Shown here one piece after another: positions 46,140 through 55,036 of a stretch of 64,000 nt of DNA. The stretch's first letter is position 1. Every line of letters starts with the position of its first letter. A program made the position numbers and the translations under genes. The stretch comes from Rhodobacter aestuarii (GTDB taxonomy: Bacteria > Pseudomonadota > Alphaproteobacteria > Rhodobacterales > Rhodobacteraceae), in contig NZ_FTOG01000006.1 in the NCBI RefSeq assembly GCF_900156655.1, positions 1 to 64,000 of the forward strand. Reading direction: 5' to 3'. A model generated the notes under the pieces. That model saw only the letters and a list, made by a program, of their open reading frames with translations. It was not told the origin of the DNA and did not search any database.

Positions 46140-46910
46140 ATGATGGTCGGTCACTATTTCTTCGGAGATTTCGATCTCGCCAGTCTCGCGATCTGGTCGT
46201 TCTGGGCGTTCCTCGCCTACCTCATCTACTATCTGCAAACCGAAAACATGCGCGAAGGCTATCCGCTCGAGAACGACGACGGTGGCATTTCGGTGAACCA
46301 AGGCCCGTTCCCGGTGCCGTCGCCCAAAACCTTCCTGCTCGCCAATGGCACCACTGTGACCGTGCCTTCGGTTGAGAACGAAGAAGCGCACCGCCGCACC
46401 GATCTGGCGCTGGAACGCACCTCGGCCAACGAAGGCTATCCGTTCCGCCCGACCGGCGACCCGATGAAAGACGGCGTTGGCCCGGCTTCGTGGGTTCCGC
46501 GTCGTGACGAGCCGGAAATGGACGCGCATGGCGAGCCGAAAATCAAACCGATGCGCAATGTCGAAGCGATGGTCGTCTCGGCTGGTCGTGACCCGCGTGG
46601 CATGCCGGTGCAAGCGGGCGACACTGAGGTCGTCGGCAAGGTTGTCGATATGTGGGTGGACGTGCCGGAACAACTGGGCCGTTACCTCGAAATCGAACTG
46701 AACTCGGGCAAGAAAAAGCTGATCCCGATGACGCTTCTGCGCATCTGGTCGGACCGTGTCCGCGTCAATGCGATCACCTCGGATCTGTTCGACGACATCC
46801 CCGATGTGAAGTCGTTCGATCAGGTGACCAAACTCGAAGAAGAGAAGATCTGCGCTTATGTGGCCGGTGGCTACATGTACGCGACGGGCCGCAAGCCCTA
46901 CGCGCTCTAA
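46140..46910 (+). CDS. puhA: photosynthetic reaction centre H subunit
   Basis: A 256-residue subunit with one membrane span (residues 12-31, [19 protein letters not shown]) and a cytoplasmic beta-barrel that caps the L/M dimer and controls proton uptake to QB. ATG 46140 has AAAGGAGG 7 nt upstream; the next codon is also ATG and fits the Rhodobacter start MVG. It is followed by a stem-loop before puhB. Confidence 0.98.
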   Translation: MMVGHYFFGDFDLASLAIWSFWAFLAYLIYYLQTENMREGYPLENDDGGISVNQGPFPVPSPKTFLLANGTTVTVPSVENEEAHRRTDLALERTSANEGYPFRPTGDPMKDGVGPASWVPRRDEPEMDAHGEPKIKPMRNVEAMVVSAGRDPRGMPVQAGDTEVVGKVVDMWVDVPEQLGRYLEIELNSGKKKLIPMTLLRIWSDRVRVNAITSDLFDDIPDVKSFDQVTKLEEEKICAYVAGGYMYATGRKPYAL

Positions 46911-46922
46911 GGCGTGACTTTG

Positions 46923-46948
46923 GGGACGGCGTGCGCCCGCGCCGTTCC
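46923..46948 (+). promoter_or_regulatory. puhA-puhB intercistronic mRNA stem-loop
   Basis: GGGACGGCG pairs with CGCCGTTCC across an 8-nt loop, 9 bp with one G-U pair. No T-run follows. It may protect the puhA message 3' end or reduce read-through into puhB, mirroring the pufA-pufL hairpin. Confidence 0.65.
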
Positions 46949-46976
46949 GCCTGACTACCAAGACGGAGGGTCTGAA

Positions 46977-47627
46977 ATGTCAGACCATGATTTCGACTTT
47001 GAACCCCAACCGGGGATCCCTGCCCCTCTGCCGAATGGCGAGGAAATTCTGTGGCAAGGCAGCCCGGATATGTGGGCCCTAGCGCGAGAAGCGTTCAAGA
47101 TTCGCTGGCTCACCGGCTATATGGTGCTTTTGGCTTTCTGGCGCGGCTATGTGATCTGGTCGGAAAGCGGGCTTGCTTTGGCTCTGCCCACGCTGGTGCT
47201 CTACCTCATCTTCGCGCTTGGAACCTACCTTTTGCTGCTTTTGCTCGCCTATATGCAAAGCCGCGCAACGATTTACACGCTCACCTCCGCGCGCGCGATC
47301 CTGCGCGTTGGCGCCGCGTTGCAGGTGACATTCACCGTGCCCTACAAAGTGGTCGAAGTGGCCGCGCTGGGGCTGCAAAAACACTCGAAGAAGGGCATTG
47401 GCACGCTTGCGCTGCAAGTCCCGGAAGAGATGCGTCTGTCTTACACTGTGCTGTGGCCCTCTGCGCGCCCGTGGCACATCCGCAAACCGCAGCCGGCCTT
47501 CCGCTGCATTCCTCAGGCTGAGAAGGTCGCCAAGATCCTCGCCGAGGCAGCACAGGCCAAGCTGAACGAACCGCAACTTTCCGCCAAGCCCAGCGCTGAT
47601 GATGCTGGCCTTGTGCCCGCGCAATAA
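46977..47627 (+). CDS. puhB: PuhB, reaction-centre assembly factor
   Basis: A 216-residue membrane protein with a cytoplasmic N-terminus, two hydrophobic segments near residues 45-60 and 70-95, and a PH-like C-terminal part. PuhB is an RC-LH1 assembly factor in R. capsulatus (Orf214). ATG 46977 follows GGAGGG. It lies 13 nt before puhC. Confidence 0.94.
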   Translation: MSDHDFDFEPQPGIPAPLPNGEEILWQGSPDMWALAREAFKIRWLTGYMVLLAFWRGYVIWSESGLALALPTLVLYLIFALGTYLLLLLLAYMQSRATIYTLTSARAILRVGAALQVTFTVPYKVVEVAALGLQKHSKKGIGTLALQVPEEMRLSYTVLWPSARPWHIRKPQPAFRCIPQAEKVAKILAEAAQAKLNEPQLSAKPSADDAGLVPAQ

Positions 47628-47640
47628 GAAGGGTCGGATC

Positions 47641-48114
47641 ATGGCACAACATCCTATCACCGCCTCTCGTGCGCCGAAGAAAGAACCGGAAAAGGATCTG
47701 ATCCCGATCGCGATGGTTCGCGCGATGATTGGCATCGCCGTCCTCTCGTTGGTCATCGTCGCCTATTCGGTGCTGACGAACCGCCCGCATGTGGGCGTGC
47801 CCGAAGCGGGCAAGATCGTCGCAGAGCGCGAAGTGATTTTGGAAGATGTCGATTCGCAGCATGTGATCGTGCGCAATGCAGATGGCTCGGTTTTGGTGGA
47901 TATGCCCGATGGTGGCTTCGTCAACGTGGTTGGCGCGGCCCTTGCCCGCACCCGCGAGGTGCAGCGTGTCACCGGCAACCCGCCGGTTCGTATTGTGCAA
48001 TATGACAACAAGCGTCTGACCCTCGAAGACCCGGTCACGGGCTGGTCTGCCGAACTCTACGCCTTTGGCGAAGACAGCAAGGCCGCTTTCGAGCGCCTGC
48101 TCGCGATGAAATGA
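47641..48114 (+). CDS. puhC: PuhC, photosynthetic complex assembly protein
   Basis: A 157-residue protein with one N-terminal membrane span (residues 28-48) and a periplasmic domain. It is homologous to Orf162b of R. capsulatus, which is needed for normal RC-LH1 levels. Its stop overlaps the next small reading frame by 4 bp. Confidence 0.93.
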   Translation: MAQHPITASRAPKKEPEKDLIPIAMVRAMIGIAVLSLVIVAYSVLTNRPHVGVPEAGKIVAEREVILEDVDSQHVIVRNADGSVLVDMPDGGFVNVVGAALARTREVQRVTGNPPVRIVQYDNKRLTLEDPVTGWSAELYAFGEDSKAAFERLLAMK

Positions 48115-48284
48115 CGGGGGCCGAGATGATCCTTTCCGGTTCTTCTCGGCTGTCTGTGCGCCGCGCCGCCGCTTTGGCGACGCGCGGCCAACAAGGTACC
48201 GCCCCCGAGGCGGTTTGGATCGGGGTGATGGGCGCGTCCCCCGGTCCCGCGCGGCATCCCCTTCACCGGGGGTGCCGCGCATGA
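48111..48284 (+). CDS. small Orf55-like protein of the puh operon
   Basis: A 57-residue frame starting MTGAEMILSGSSRLSVRR. Its ATG overlaps the puhC stop (ATGA) and its TGA overlaps the puhE start (ATGA), strong signs of a translated, coupled gene. An internal ATG at 48126 would give 52 residues. R. capsulatus has a 55-codon frame in the same place. It is hydrophilic and basic at the N-terminus, without a membrane span, and its function is unknown. Confidence 0.7.
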   Translation: MTGAEMILSGSSRLSVRRAAALATRGQQGTAPEAVWIGVMGASPGPARHPLHRGCRA

Positions 48285-49177
48285 CCAATCCGTGGCTTGT
48301 CACGCTTTCGACCGTATTCATCTGGTGGTTCTCCACCGGGGCGATCTTGTGGCGCGTGCGCCGCGCCGATTTGGCCGGGCGGGGCGCGCATCAGCTTTCG
48401 GTCGTGCTGGGCTTGCCGCTTTTGGCGCTGGGGTTTGTGTATCTGCACCGTTCGGCAGATGATGCCACGGTACAAGGCGCGCATGTGGCCTTTCTTTCGG
48501 CGCTGTCGGTTTGGGGCTGGTTTGAACTGGCGTTCCTGTCTGGCGTCGTTGCGGGCCCGAACCGCACGCAATGCCCGCCCACCGCAACGATGTACGAGCG
48601 CTTCTTGCGCGCCACCGGAACAATCCTGTGGCACGAAATCGCGCTTTTGGTTGCGATGATCGCCTGCACCGTCATCGTGGCGGATAATGAAAACCGCATC
48701 GGGCTGATGACATTCGCCATTCTTTACGTGGCGCGGATCTCGGCCAAGCTGAACCTGTTCTTGGGCGTGCCGCGCATCAATGTTCAATTCTTGCCCTCGC
48801 CGCTTGCGCATTTGGCCAGCCATTTCAAAATCGCGCGGATGAACTTCCTGTTCCCCGCGTCTGTCACGATCCTGACCTTTGCGGCTGGCTGCTTTATGGA
48901 ACGCGCGATCTCGGCTGAAAGCGATGGGGCGTTTATTGGCCATGTGCTGATGGCAGTGCTCACACTCCTCGCGCTCTTGGAACATTGGTTCATGGTGCTG
49001 CCGCTGCCCGACCAAAAGCTGTGGACTTGGATGCTGCCCACCGCCGTGACCGAGCGCAACCGCGCCCGCGCTCGCGCGGCCCGCCGCGCCAAGGCTGAAG
49101 AACTGAAAGCCAAGGCGTTTCAGGCGCCCATCGCGACCACTGTCCCCGCCCTACCGCGCGGGCGCGGCGGCAAATAA
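48281..49177 (+). CDS. puhE: PuhE, membrane protein of the puh operon (DUF3623)
   Basis: A 298-residue protein with seven or so hydrophobic segments and a basic C-terminal tail (RARARAARRAKAEELK). It matches the Orf274/PuhE family found downstream of puhA, which modulates bacteriochlorophyll supply to RC-LH1 assembly. It is the last recognisable photosynthesis gene on this arm. Confidence 0.92.
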   Translation: MTNPWLVTLSTVFIWWFSTGAILWRVRRADLAGRGAHQLSVVLGLPLLALGFVYLHRSADDATVQGAHVAFLSALSVWGWFELAFLSGVVAGPNRTQCPPTATMYERFLRATGTILWHEIALLVAMIACTVIVADNENRIGLMTFAILYVARISAKLNLFLGVPRINVQFLPSPLAHLASHFKIARMNFLFPASVTILTFAAGCFMERAISAESDGAFIGHVLMAVLTLLALLEHWFMVLPLPDQKLWTWMLPTAVTERNRARARAARRAKAEELKAKAFQAPIATTVPALPRGRGGK

Positions 49178-49335
49178 TCCCTCTCTTTCAAAAGCACGGA
49201 TACGTGAACGGATCGGTCCAATCCGTCGCATCTGTTACGTGATAAGATCACAGACGCAGACGCTCCCCTTCAGGCATGGTCCGCTTGCCTGACTGGCGTG
49301 CTTCCCCCGAATGATCCACGCCGCAGCAGGCCGTT

Positions 49336-49376
49336 CACGGTCCCGGGCCCGCACCGCAGGCGGCGCCCGGACCGTG
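49336..49376 (+). other. strong stem-loop after the puh operon
   Basis: CACGGTCCCGGGC at 49336-49348 pairs with GCCCGGACCGTG at 49365-49376, 12 bp with one bulged C. The downstream sequence is CCTTTCC, so it may be a weak terminator or a leader structure of the gene at 49406. The rest of the 228-bp gap shows a short repeat ACGGAT/ATCCGT near 49208-49227. Confidence 0.5.
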
Positions 49377-49405
49377 CCTTTCCATAGACCCTTTTCGAGG
49401 ATCCG

Positions 49406-49912
49406 ATGATGCATGCGAAAAACCTGCTCCTTGCGCTCCTGATGATCGCCCCCGCTGTTACGGCCACGCCCGCGCTTGCGCGCAGCAAAGACCCGACCGC
49501 CGATTGCTACGCCGAAGCCACCACCGATGCCGAGAAGCAGGCCTGCATCGGGCTCACCTCGACCGATTGCCGCAAGCGCAAGCGCAATCCGCAAGTGAAC
49601 GATCTTGCGATCTGCATGGATCGTGAAATCCAATGGTGGCGCGCGCGACTGTCAGATGCCGAAGAGGCAATGCGCACCCGCGCCGAAGAACGCGACAAGC
49701 CCTATGCCAAGCAAATCGCTGGGGGCGCGGCCAAGATGACCGATGATCTCGATAAGATGATCGAGAGCTGGAACAAATGGGAGCAGATGCGCTGCAACTT
49801 TGAATCGATGTTCTATCGCTCTTCGCCGCGCCGGATGCTCCACGCCCAAGAATGCCACATGACCGAGACCGCCAAGCAAGCGATCTTGCTGGAATCTTCT
49901 GCCGCCCGTTAA
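49406..49912 (+). CDS. secreted LprI-like protein
   Basis: A 168-residue protein with a clear signal peptide (LLLALLMIAPAVTATPALA, cleavage near residue 25). The mature part has six cysteines and the ADCYAEATTDAEKQACIG pattern of the LprI/DUF1311 superfamily, some of whose members inhibit lysozyme. GAGG precedes the ATG pair at 49406/49409. It has no obvious link to photosynthesis. Confidence 0.75.
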   Translation: MMHAKNLLLALLMIAPAVTATPALARSKDPTADCYAEATTDAEKQACIGLTSTDCRKRKRNPQVNDLAICMDREIQWWRARLSDAEEAMRTRAEERDKPYAKQIAGGAAKMTDDLDKMIESWNKWEQMRCNFESMFYRSSPRRMLHAQECHMTETAKQAILLESSAAR

Positions 49913-49939
49913 GCGGCCCCTTCACTCAAGGATCTCCCC

Positions 49940-50455
49940 ATGCGTATCGCTGTTGCTTCGCAAAACTTCCGCACCGTGACCGGCCATGCCGGCAAAAGCC
50001 GCCGCTTTCTTGTTTATGAAGCCGCGCCGGGCCAAGAGATCACCGAGGTAGAACGGTTCGATCTGCCCAAAGACATGTCGATGCACGAATTCCACGGCGA
50101 GGGGCCGCATCCGCTTGATAGCGTGAAAGTGGTGATCGCGGGCTCGGCAGGCGCGGGCTTTTCGCGCCGGATGGCCTCGCGCGGCGTGCTGGTTGCTGTG
50201 ACCGAAGAAACCGACCCCGTCACCGCTGTGGGCGCGCTGATCACCAGCATGTCCGAGGCGCAAGCCAACCCGCCCATGCCCGATCTGCGCGCCGATGCGC
50301 ATGGGCATCACCACCACCATCACGACCATGATCATGGGCACGAGCATGGCCATGGCGGCTGTGGCTGCGGGCATGACCATGATCAAGACGAGGCGCATGA
50401 TCACCATGGCCATGGCCATGCGCATGGCCACGGCGGTTGCTCTTGCCATGAGTGA
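49940..50455 (+). CDS. NifX/NifB-family cofactor-binding protein with His-rich tail
   Basis: A 171-residue protein. Residues 1-115 have the dinitrogenase FeMo-cofactor-binding fold (MRIAVASQNFRTVTGHAGK, ending ITSMSEAQ). The last 50 residues are a metal-binding tail of His, Asp and Gly with two Cys pairs (CGCG and CSCHE) and HHHHHHDHDHGHEHGHG. AAGGA precedes the ATG. Such tails store or deliver Ni, Zn or Co; the metal here is unknown. Confidence 0.8.
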   Translation: MRIAVASQNFRTVTGHAGKSRRFLVYEAAPGQEITEVERFDLPKDMSMHEFHGEGPHPLDSVKVVIAGSAGAGFSRRMASRGVLVAVTEETDPVTAVGALITSMSEAQANPPMPDLRADAHGHHHHHHDHDHGHEHGHGGCGCGHDHDQDEAHDHHGHGHAHGHGGCSCHE

Positions 50456-50501
50456 TGCGCGTGCCTATCTCAGCCGCACCGCTACCGCCGAAGGACAGCC
50501 C

Positions 50502-51824
50502 ATGACCGAGCGCAAGTTCGAAACCAAGCCCCTTGCCGTGCCTTCGTCGCGGATTTCGCGCTTTGCCAAACTCAGCGGGCTTGGCGCGAATATCGCGGGC
50601 AGTGTCGCGGCCGAAGGCGCCAAGCAATTGGCGCGCGGCCAGCGCCCCAATATGGGCGCTTTGCTGATGACCCCAGCTAATGCCCGCAAAGTGGCCGATA
50701 AGCTGGCGCAAATGCGCGGCGCGGCGATGAAGGTGGGGCAGCTGATGTCGATGGATGCGGGCGATATGCTGCCGCCCGAATTGGCCGACATCCTCGCCCG
50801 CCTGCGCGCCGAAGCGCATCACATGCCGGGGCAGCAGCTTAAAAAGGTGCTGACCACCGCTTGGGGGTCGGATTGGCTCAAACGGTTCAAGAAATTCGAG
50901 GTACGCCCGCTGGCTGCAGCCTCCATCGGGCAGGTCCATCGCGCCCAAACCCGCGATGGACGTGACCTTGCAATCAAAGTGCAATATCCGGGCGTGCGCC
51001 GCTCGATTGACAGCGATGTCGATAACGTTGCGGGGCTGATGCGCTTTGCGGGGCTGGTGCCCAAGGGCCTCGACATCACGCCGATGATTTTGGAAGCGAA
51101 ACGCCAGCTTCATGAAGAGGCTGATTACGAGCGCGAGGGCGAATATCTAGACCTCTTCGGCAAGCTTTTGAAAGATCGGCCAGAATTCCGTGTGCCCGAA
51201 TTGCATGCCGATTTCACCACCCGCGAAGTGCTGGCGATGAGCTATATCGAAGCCAAGCCGATCGAGGTGCTGGAGGACGCAAGCCAAGAGGAACGCAACC
51301 GGGTGATGCGGCTCATCATTGAGCTGATCTTCGATGAGTTGTTCGTGTTCCGACTGATGCAGACAGACCCGAACTTTGCCAATTTCCGCTATGACCCGGA
51401 GACCGGGCAGATCATCTTGCTCGATTTCGGGGCCACGCGCGCCTTTGACGAAGACTTCGCAGAGCGTTACCGCACATTGTTGCGTGCGGGGCTGGCCGAT
51501 GATCACGTGGGCATTCGTGCCGCCGCGCGCGAGATTGGCTTTTTGTCCGAAGACATGCCCGAGGCGCTGGAAGATCAGATGCTGTCGATGTTCCTGATGT
51601 CGCTCGAACCCTTGCGCCATGACGGAGAATTCGACTTTGGTGCCAATGATTTGGCGCTGCGGATGCGCGATGCGGGGATGGCGATGTCGGAGCAGCGCGA
51701 ACATATGCGCATTCCGCCGATGGACACGCTTTTCTTGCAGCGCAAATTCGGTGGCGTTTATCTCCTCGCCACCAAAATGGGCGCACGCATCAACCTGCGT
51801 GAATTGATCCAAAAGCACATCTGA
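50502..51824 (+). CDS. ABC1/UbiB-family protein kinase-like protein
   Basis: A 440-residue ABC1/ADCK-family ATPase. Visible motifs are KVGQ in AMKVGQLMSMD, the alanine-rich loop LAAASIGQVHRA, the catalytic QTDPNFANF and the metal-binding LDFGATR. Members act in ubiquinone synthesis or lipid homeostasis. ATG 50502 has AAGGA upstream, and ATG 50448 is an alternative that would overlap the previous gene. Confidence 0.88.
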   Translation: MTERKFETKPLAVPSSRISRFAKLSGLGANIAGSVAAEGAKQLARGQRPNMGALLMTPANARKVADKLAQMRGAAMKVGQLMSMDAGDMLPPELADILARLRAEAHHMPGQQLKKVLTTAWGSDWLKRFKKFEVRPLAAASIGQVHRAQTRDGRDLAIKVQYPGVRRSIDSDVDNVAGLMRFAGLVPKGLDITPMILEAKRQLHEEADYEREGEYLDLFGKLLKDRPEFRVPELHADFTTREVLAMSYIEAKPIEVLEDASQEERNRVMRLIIELIFDELFVFRLMQTDPNFANFRYDPETGQIILLDFGATRAFDEDFAERYRTLLRAGLADDHVGIRAAAREIGFLSEDMPEALEDQMLSMFLMSLEPLRHDGEFDFGANDLALRMRDAGMAMSEQREHMRIPPMDTLFLQRKFGGVYLLATKMGARINLRELIQKHI

Positions 51825-51857
51825 ACCGGTAGCGGGCGCGCGTTTCGCGCCCGCGCC

Positions 51858-53294
51858 TTAGCCGTAAAGCGCCGCCCATCGCTCAAGCAGGCGGCTTTGC
51901 AGCACCTTGGACCGGCGCACCCAAGCGCCCGAGCCACTGTCGCCCGCGCGCTGACGCCGTGCCAAATCCCCGGTGAAAATCGCAAACGTCAGTTCGGTGC
52001 CATCGGGCGCGGTCATATAGCCCGTCAGCGTCGAGACGAAATTGAGCGTGCCGGTTTTGGCATCCACCCGAAATGGCTGGCTTTGCCGCTTCCCACCATT
52101 GTCATCGCGGAGTTCAAACGGTTTCATCAACCCGCGCAGGCCGACCTTTGGCCCCAAAAGCGTCACCGCCCGCACCATCTCCAGCGCGGAAATGCGATCA
52201 TTCGCACCAAGGCCAGAATGATCCACAAACCGTGCCTTCCCGCCACCAAGCCGCTGCGCCAACCATTGGCTCATCGCGGCGCCAGATGGCCCGCGCGCCG
52301 CATTGGCCCCGCGCGCGGCGGTGGCTGTCATCCCCACCGCCTCGGCGGTGATATTGGTCGAATAGCGCATCATATCGCGCAGGATGCGCGGCAGATCGGT
52401 CGATTGCCGCGCGGTGATCACTTGTGCCCCGGCGGGCAATGCGCGCAACGGCTGCGGCGCGGGCAATGGGCATCCTTGGGCCCGCGCCAAAGTTTGGAAC
52501 ACATCGCCCGCATAAGCATCGGGCTGGCGCACCGGCAACCAGAGGCTGCCGTGTTTGTTCAAAGCCGCAGAGGCCACAGACCAATGCTCTTTGCCCCCCG
52601 ATTGGCTGTAACGAAAGGCCGGGCTTTTGCGGGCGGCAAGGGAGGCGTCAATCGTATAGGCTTTGGGCTTATGCGCCGCGCCCCGCGCATCCATCTCTAG
52701 GCTGTAACCGCCCGAGCCGCGGCGCCATTCGAAATGCACCCGGTTGTAATTCAAAATAAGCCCGGAAATCGAAGGGTTATACCCCACATGCACCGGCTGA
52801 TCGTCCGAGATTTCAGAGGCATAGGGCAGCGCGCCGCCCCAAGTGTAAAACCGCCCCGCGACCCCACTGACGCCAGCCTTCACCAAACGCGCGGCAAGAT
52901 CGGCCAGACCATCGGTATCAAGCGTCGGATCGCCGCCCCCCGCCAAGATCAAATCGCCTTGCAGCACGCCCCCTGCAACGGGGCCCGTGCCCAAAAGGCT
53001 TGTGGTGAAGCGATAGTCAGAGCCGAGCGTTTCCAGCGCATAAAGCGTGGTGATGGTTTTCGCGGTCGATGCGGGGGCCATCGCCTTGTTGGCATCGCGC
53101 GATTCCAGCACCAAACCGCTGCGCGCATCGGCCACGATATAGCCGACATCGCCGCCCAATTGCGCGGCATCGACCAGTTCCTCGCCCGAAAGCGGACGCA
53201 TCGCGACAGCCTCGGCGCGCAAAAGCCTCGGCGTGGCCAGCGCGGCCCCAAGGCCCACAGCACCACCCAATAGGCCCCGTCGCGTGACTTGCAT
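51858..53294 (-). CDS. dacB: D-alanyl-D-alanine carboxypeptidase/endopeptidase (PBP4 type)
   Basis: A 478-residue S13-family peptidase that trims periplasmic peptidoglycan. A twin-arginine signal TRRGLLGGAVGL leads the protein. The three catalytic motifs are in order: ASTAKT (SxxK, Ser76 and Lys79), YSTN (SxN) and KTGT near residue 420. It lies 18 bp after nadD. Confidence 0.92.
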   Translation of the reverse strand: MQVTRRGLLGGAVGLGAALATPRLLRAEAVAMRPLSGEELVDAAQLGGDVGYIVADARSGLVLESRDANKAMAPASTAKTITTLYALETLGSDYRFTTSLLGTGPVAGGVLQGDLILAGGGDPTLDTDGLADLAARLVKAGVSGVAGRFYTWGGALPYASEISDDQPVHVGYNPSISGLILNYNRVHFEWRRGSGGYSLEMDARGAAHKPKAYTIDASLAARKSPAFRYSQSGGKEHWSVASAALNKHGSLWLPVRQPDAYAGDVFQTLARAQGCPLPAPQPLRALPAGAQVITARQSTDLPRILRDMMRYSTNITAEAVGMTATAARGANAARGPSGAAMSQWLAQRLGGGKARFVDHSGLGANDRISALEMVRAVTLLGPKVGLRGLMKPFELRDDNGGKRQSQPFRVDAKTGTLNFVSTLTGYMTAPDGTELTFAIFTGDLARRQRAGDSGSGAWVRRSKVLQSRLLERWAALYG

Positions 53295-53312
53295 TCCTGC
53301 GCGCTCCCCGTT

Positions 53313-53918
53313 TTAGCGTGCCCGCCACTCGCCCCCGGCCCGGATCGCGGAAGACGAAAGGTCCGACATCGGCATTTGCACGAAACACCATGCCGGACGC
53401 CGCGCGAAAGGCAAGAGCCGAGCCTGCTCTGCGGGCAGCCTTGCCGAAGCGTAAATGCGTGCCGCCCGCGCTTGCCCTGTCACCATGCGGTGGCCGGGGC
53501 GCGCCAGCACCCCAACGGGCACACGCGCGAAGATCCCGCGCCAATCCTCCCAAAGGTCGAATTGCGCAAGATTGTCAGCCCCCATCAGCCAAACGAAATG
53601 CACACCCGGATAAAGCGCGGTTAGCCGCGCAAGTGTTTGCGCGGTGTAGCGGGTGCCCAGTTGCGCCTCGAGCCCGGTGATTGTGACCTTGGGATCAGCC
53701 ATCACCCGGCGCGCTTGGGCAATGCGGCTCGCCATCGGCGCGGGGCCATGCGATTTGAGCGGGTTGCCGGGGCTCACAAGCCACCAGACCCGATCAAGGC
53801 CAAAGCGGCGCATCGCCTCGCGGGTGATATGCGCATGACCTTCATGGGCGGGGTCAAACGACCCCCCCAAAAGGCCGATGCGCTGCCCGCGCGTGGCAAT
53901 TGGAAACCCCTGCTTCAT
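53313..53918 (-). CDS. nadD: nicotinate-nucleotide adenylyltransferase
   Basis: A 201-residue NAD biosynthesis enzyme that adenylates nicotinate mononucleotide. The nucleotidyltransferase motif [11 protein letters not shown] is near residue 18 and the C-terminal SSSAIR is present. It sits between the GGDEF gene and dacB on the same strand. Confidence 0.93.
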   Translation of the reverse strand: MKQGFPIATRGQRIGLLGGSFDPAHEGHAHITREAMRRFGLDRVWWLVSPGNPLKSHGPAPMASRIAQARRVMADPKVTITGLEAQLGTRYTAQTLARLTALYPGVHFVWLMGADNLAQFDLWEDWRGIFARVPVGVLARPGHRMVTGQARAARIYASARLPAEQARLLPFARRPAWCFVQMPMSDLSSSAIRAGGEWRAR

Positions 53919-53964
53919 GCCCCTGCCCTACCTGATCACGCGCGCAGGCGCTACAGGCATGTGA

Positions 53965-53994
53965 CACGGGCGTGACCAATCCAGCGCGCCCGTG
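53965..53994 (-). other. stem-loop after the GGDEF gene
   Basis: CACGGGCG and CGCCCGTG form an 8-bp stem with a 14-nt loop directly after the stop of the diguanylate cyclase gene. No T-run follows, so its role as a terminator is doubtful. Confidence 0.4.
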
Positions 53995-53995
53995 C

Positions 53996-55036
53996 TTAGG
54001 CCTCAGAGACAGTGCAGCGCCCACGCCCGGCATGTTTGGAGGCATAAAGCGCGGCATCCGCTGCGGCGAGCAGACCAACGGCATCATGCCCGGCTTTCTC
54101 GCCCACGATCACCGCACCGATTGATGCAGAAACCCGACACAGCTCGCTTTCATGCAAGATCGGTTCTTCCAGACGAGAGATCAAACGCTTGGCAAAGCCC
54201 TCAACACGTTCGGCATTAATCGGGCCACGCAGGATCATCATGAATTCATCGCCCCCTACGCGCGCGACAAGATCCCCGCGCCGGGTTTCATCAGACAAAA
54301 CCTTCGCCGCCTGCACCAACACCGCATCACCGGCCGCATGGCCAAGCGTGTCATTGACCTGTTTGAAGAAATCGAGATCGAGATGCAAAAGCGCGAAGCG
54401 CCGACCGCCCCGCCCCAGCACCTTCAGCGCCCGGTCAAGCGCCGCATCAAAGGCGCGCCGGTTCGCAAGCCCGGTCAGCGCATCGCTGAGCGCCTCGTTT
54501 TGCGCTGCACGGCGGGCATCTTCAAGCCGCCGCGTCAGCGCCTGCAACTCGTTCAAAACCGCAGCCTTCGCCTCGGACATAAACAGAAATTCAATCGCCA
54601 GGTCAGAGGCCGCAAAGTCGGTCTCTGTCAGGCCAAAAAAGCGCACCGCTTCAGAGAGATGAATGCCGAAAGACAGGTTGACCAGCGTATCGGTGCCGTC
54701 CTCCCCCCCGCCGCCGCCGGTTACGATTTCAATGGCGGTGCCGCGCAGGTTGAAGCCCGGATGCCGCAGCAGGTTGACTGCGATCCGCCGCGCTTTGCCA
54801 ATTGGGTCCCCTTCCGGCGCATGGCCACGCGCGCGCCGCAACACGAAATGGCGCGCATAGGCCGTGCCGATCGCCTCCGTGCCCAAGATTTTCGTCAGCG
54901 TTGGCCCCATCGCGCGAATACGCCCGCGCTTATCAAGCCATAAAAACAAAGGCATAAACTGCCCCAAAATATCAGGGCTCAGGGTCAATGCCGCAGGCGC
55001 CCCGCCGCCCGGCAAATCCCGATCCAAATGCGTCAT
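53996..55036 (-). CDS. diguanylate cyclase with HNOBA-like N-terminal domain
   Basis: A 346-residue protein. Residues 18-155 resemble the HNOBA domain that partners H-NOX sensors (QFMPLFLWLDKRGRI). A short coiled coil follows near residues 155-180. The GGDEF domain has an intact ARVGGDEF active site near residue 263 and an RxxD inhibitory site, RRGD, five residues before it. It should make c-di-GMP. Its ATG overlaps the stop of the H-NOX gene by 4 bp. Confidence 0.92.
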   Translation of the reverse strand: MTHLDRDLPGGGAPAALTLSPDILGQFMPLFLWLDKRGRIRAMGPTLTKILGTEAIGTAYARHFVLRRARGHAPEGDPIGKARRIAVNLLRHPGFNLRGTAIEIVTGGGGGEDGTDTLVNLSFGIHLSEAVRFFGLTETDFAASDLAIEFLFMSEAKAAVLNELQALTRRLEDARRAAQNEALSDALTGLANRRAFDAALDRALKVLGRGGRRFALLHLDLDFFKQVNDTLGHAAGDAVLVQAAKVLSDETRRGDLVARVGGDEFMMILRGPINAERVEGFAKRLISRLEEPILHESELCRVSASIGAVIVGEKAGHDAVGLLAAADAALYASKHAGRGRCTVSEA

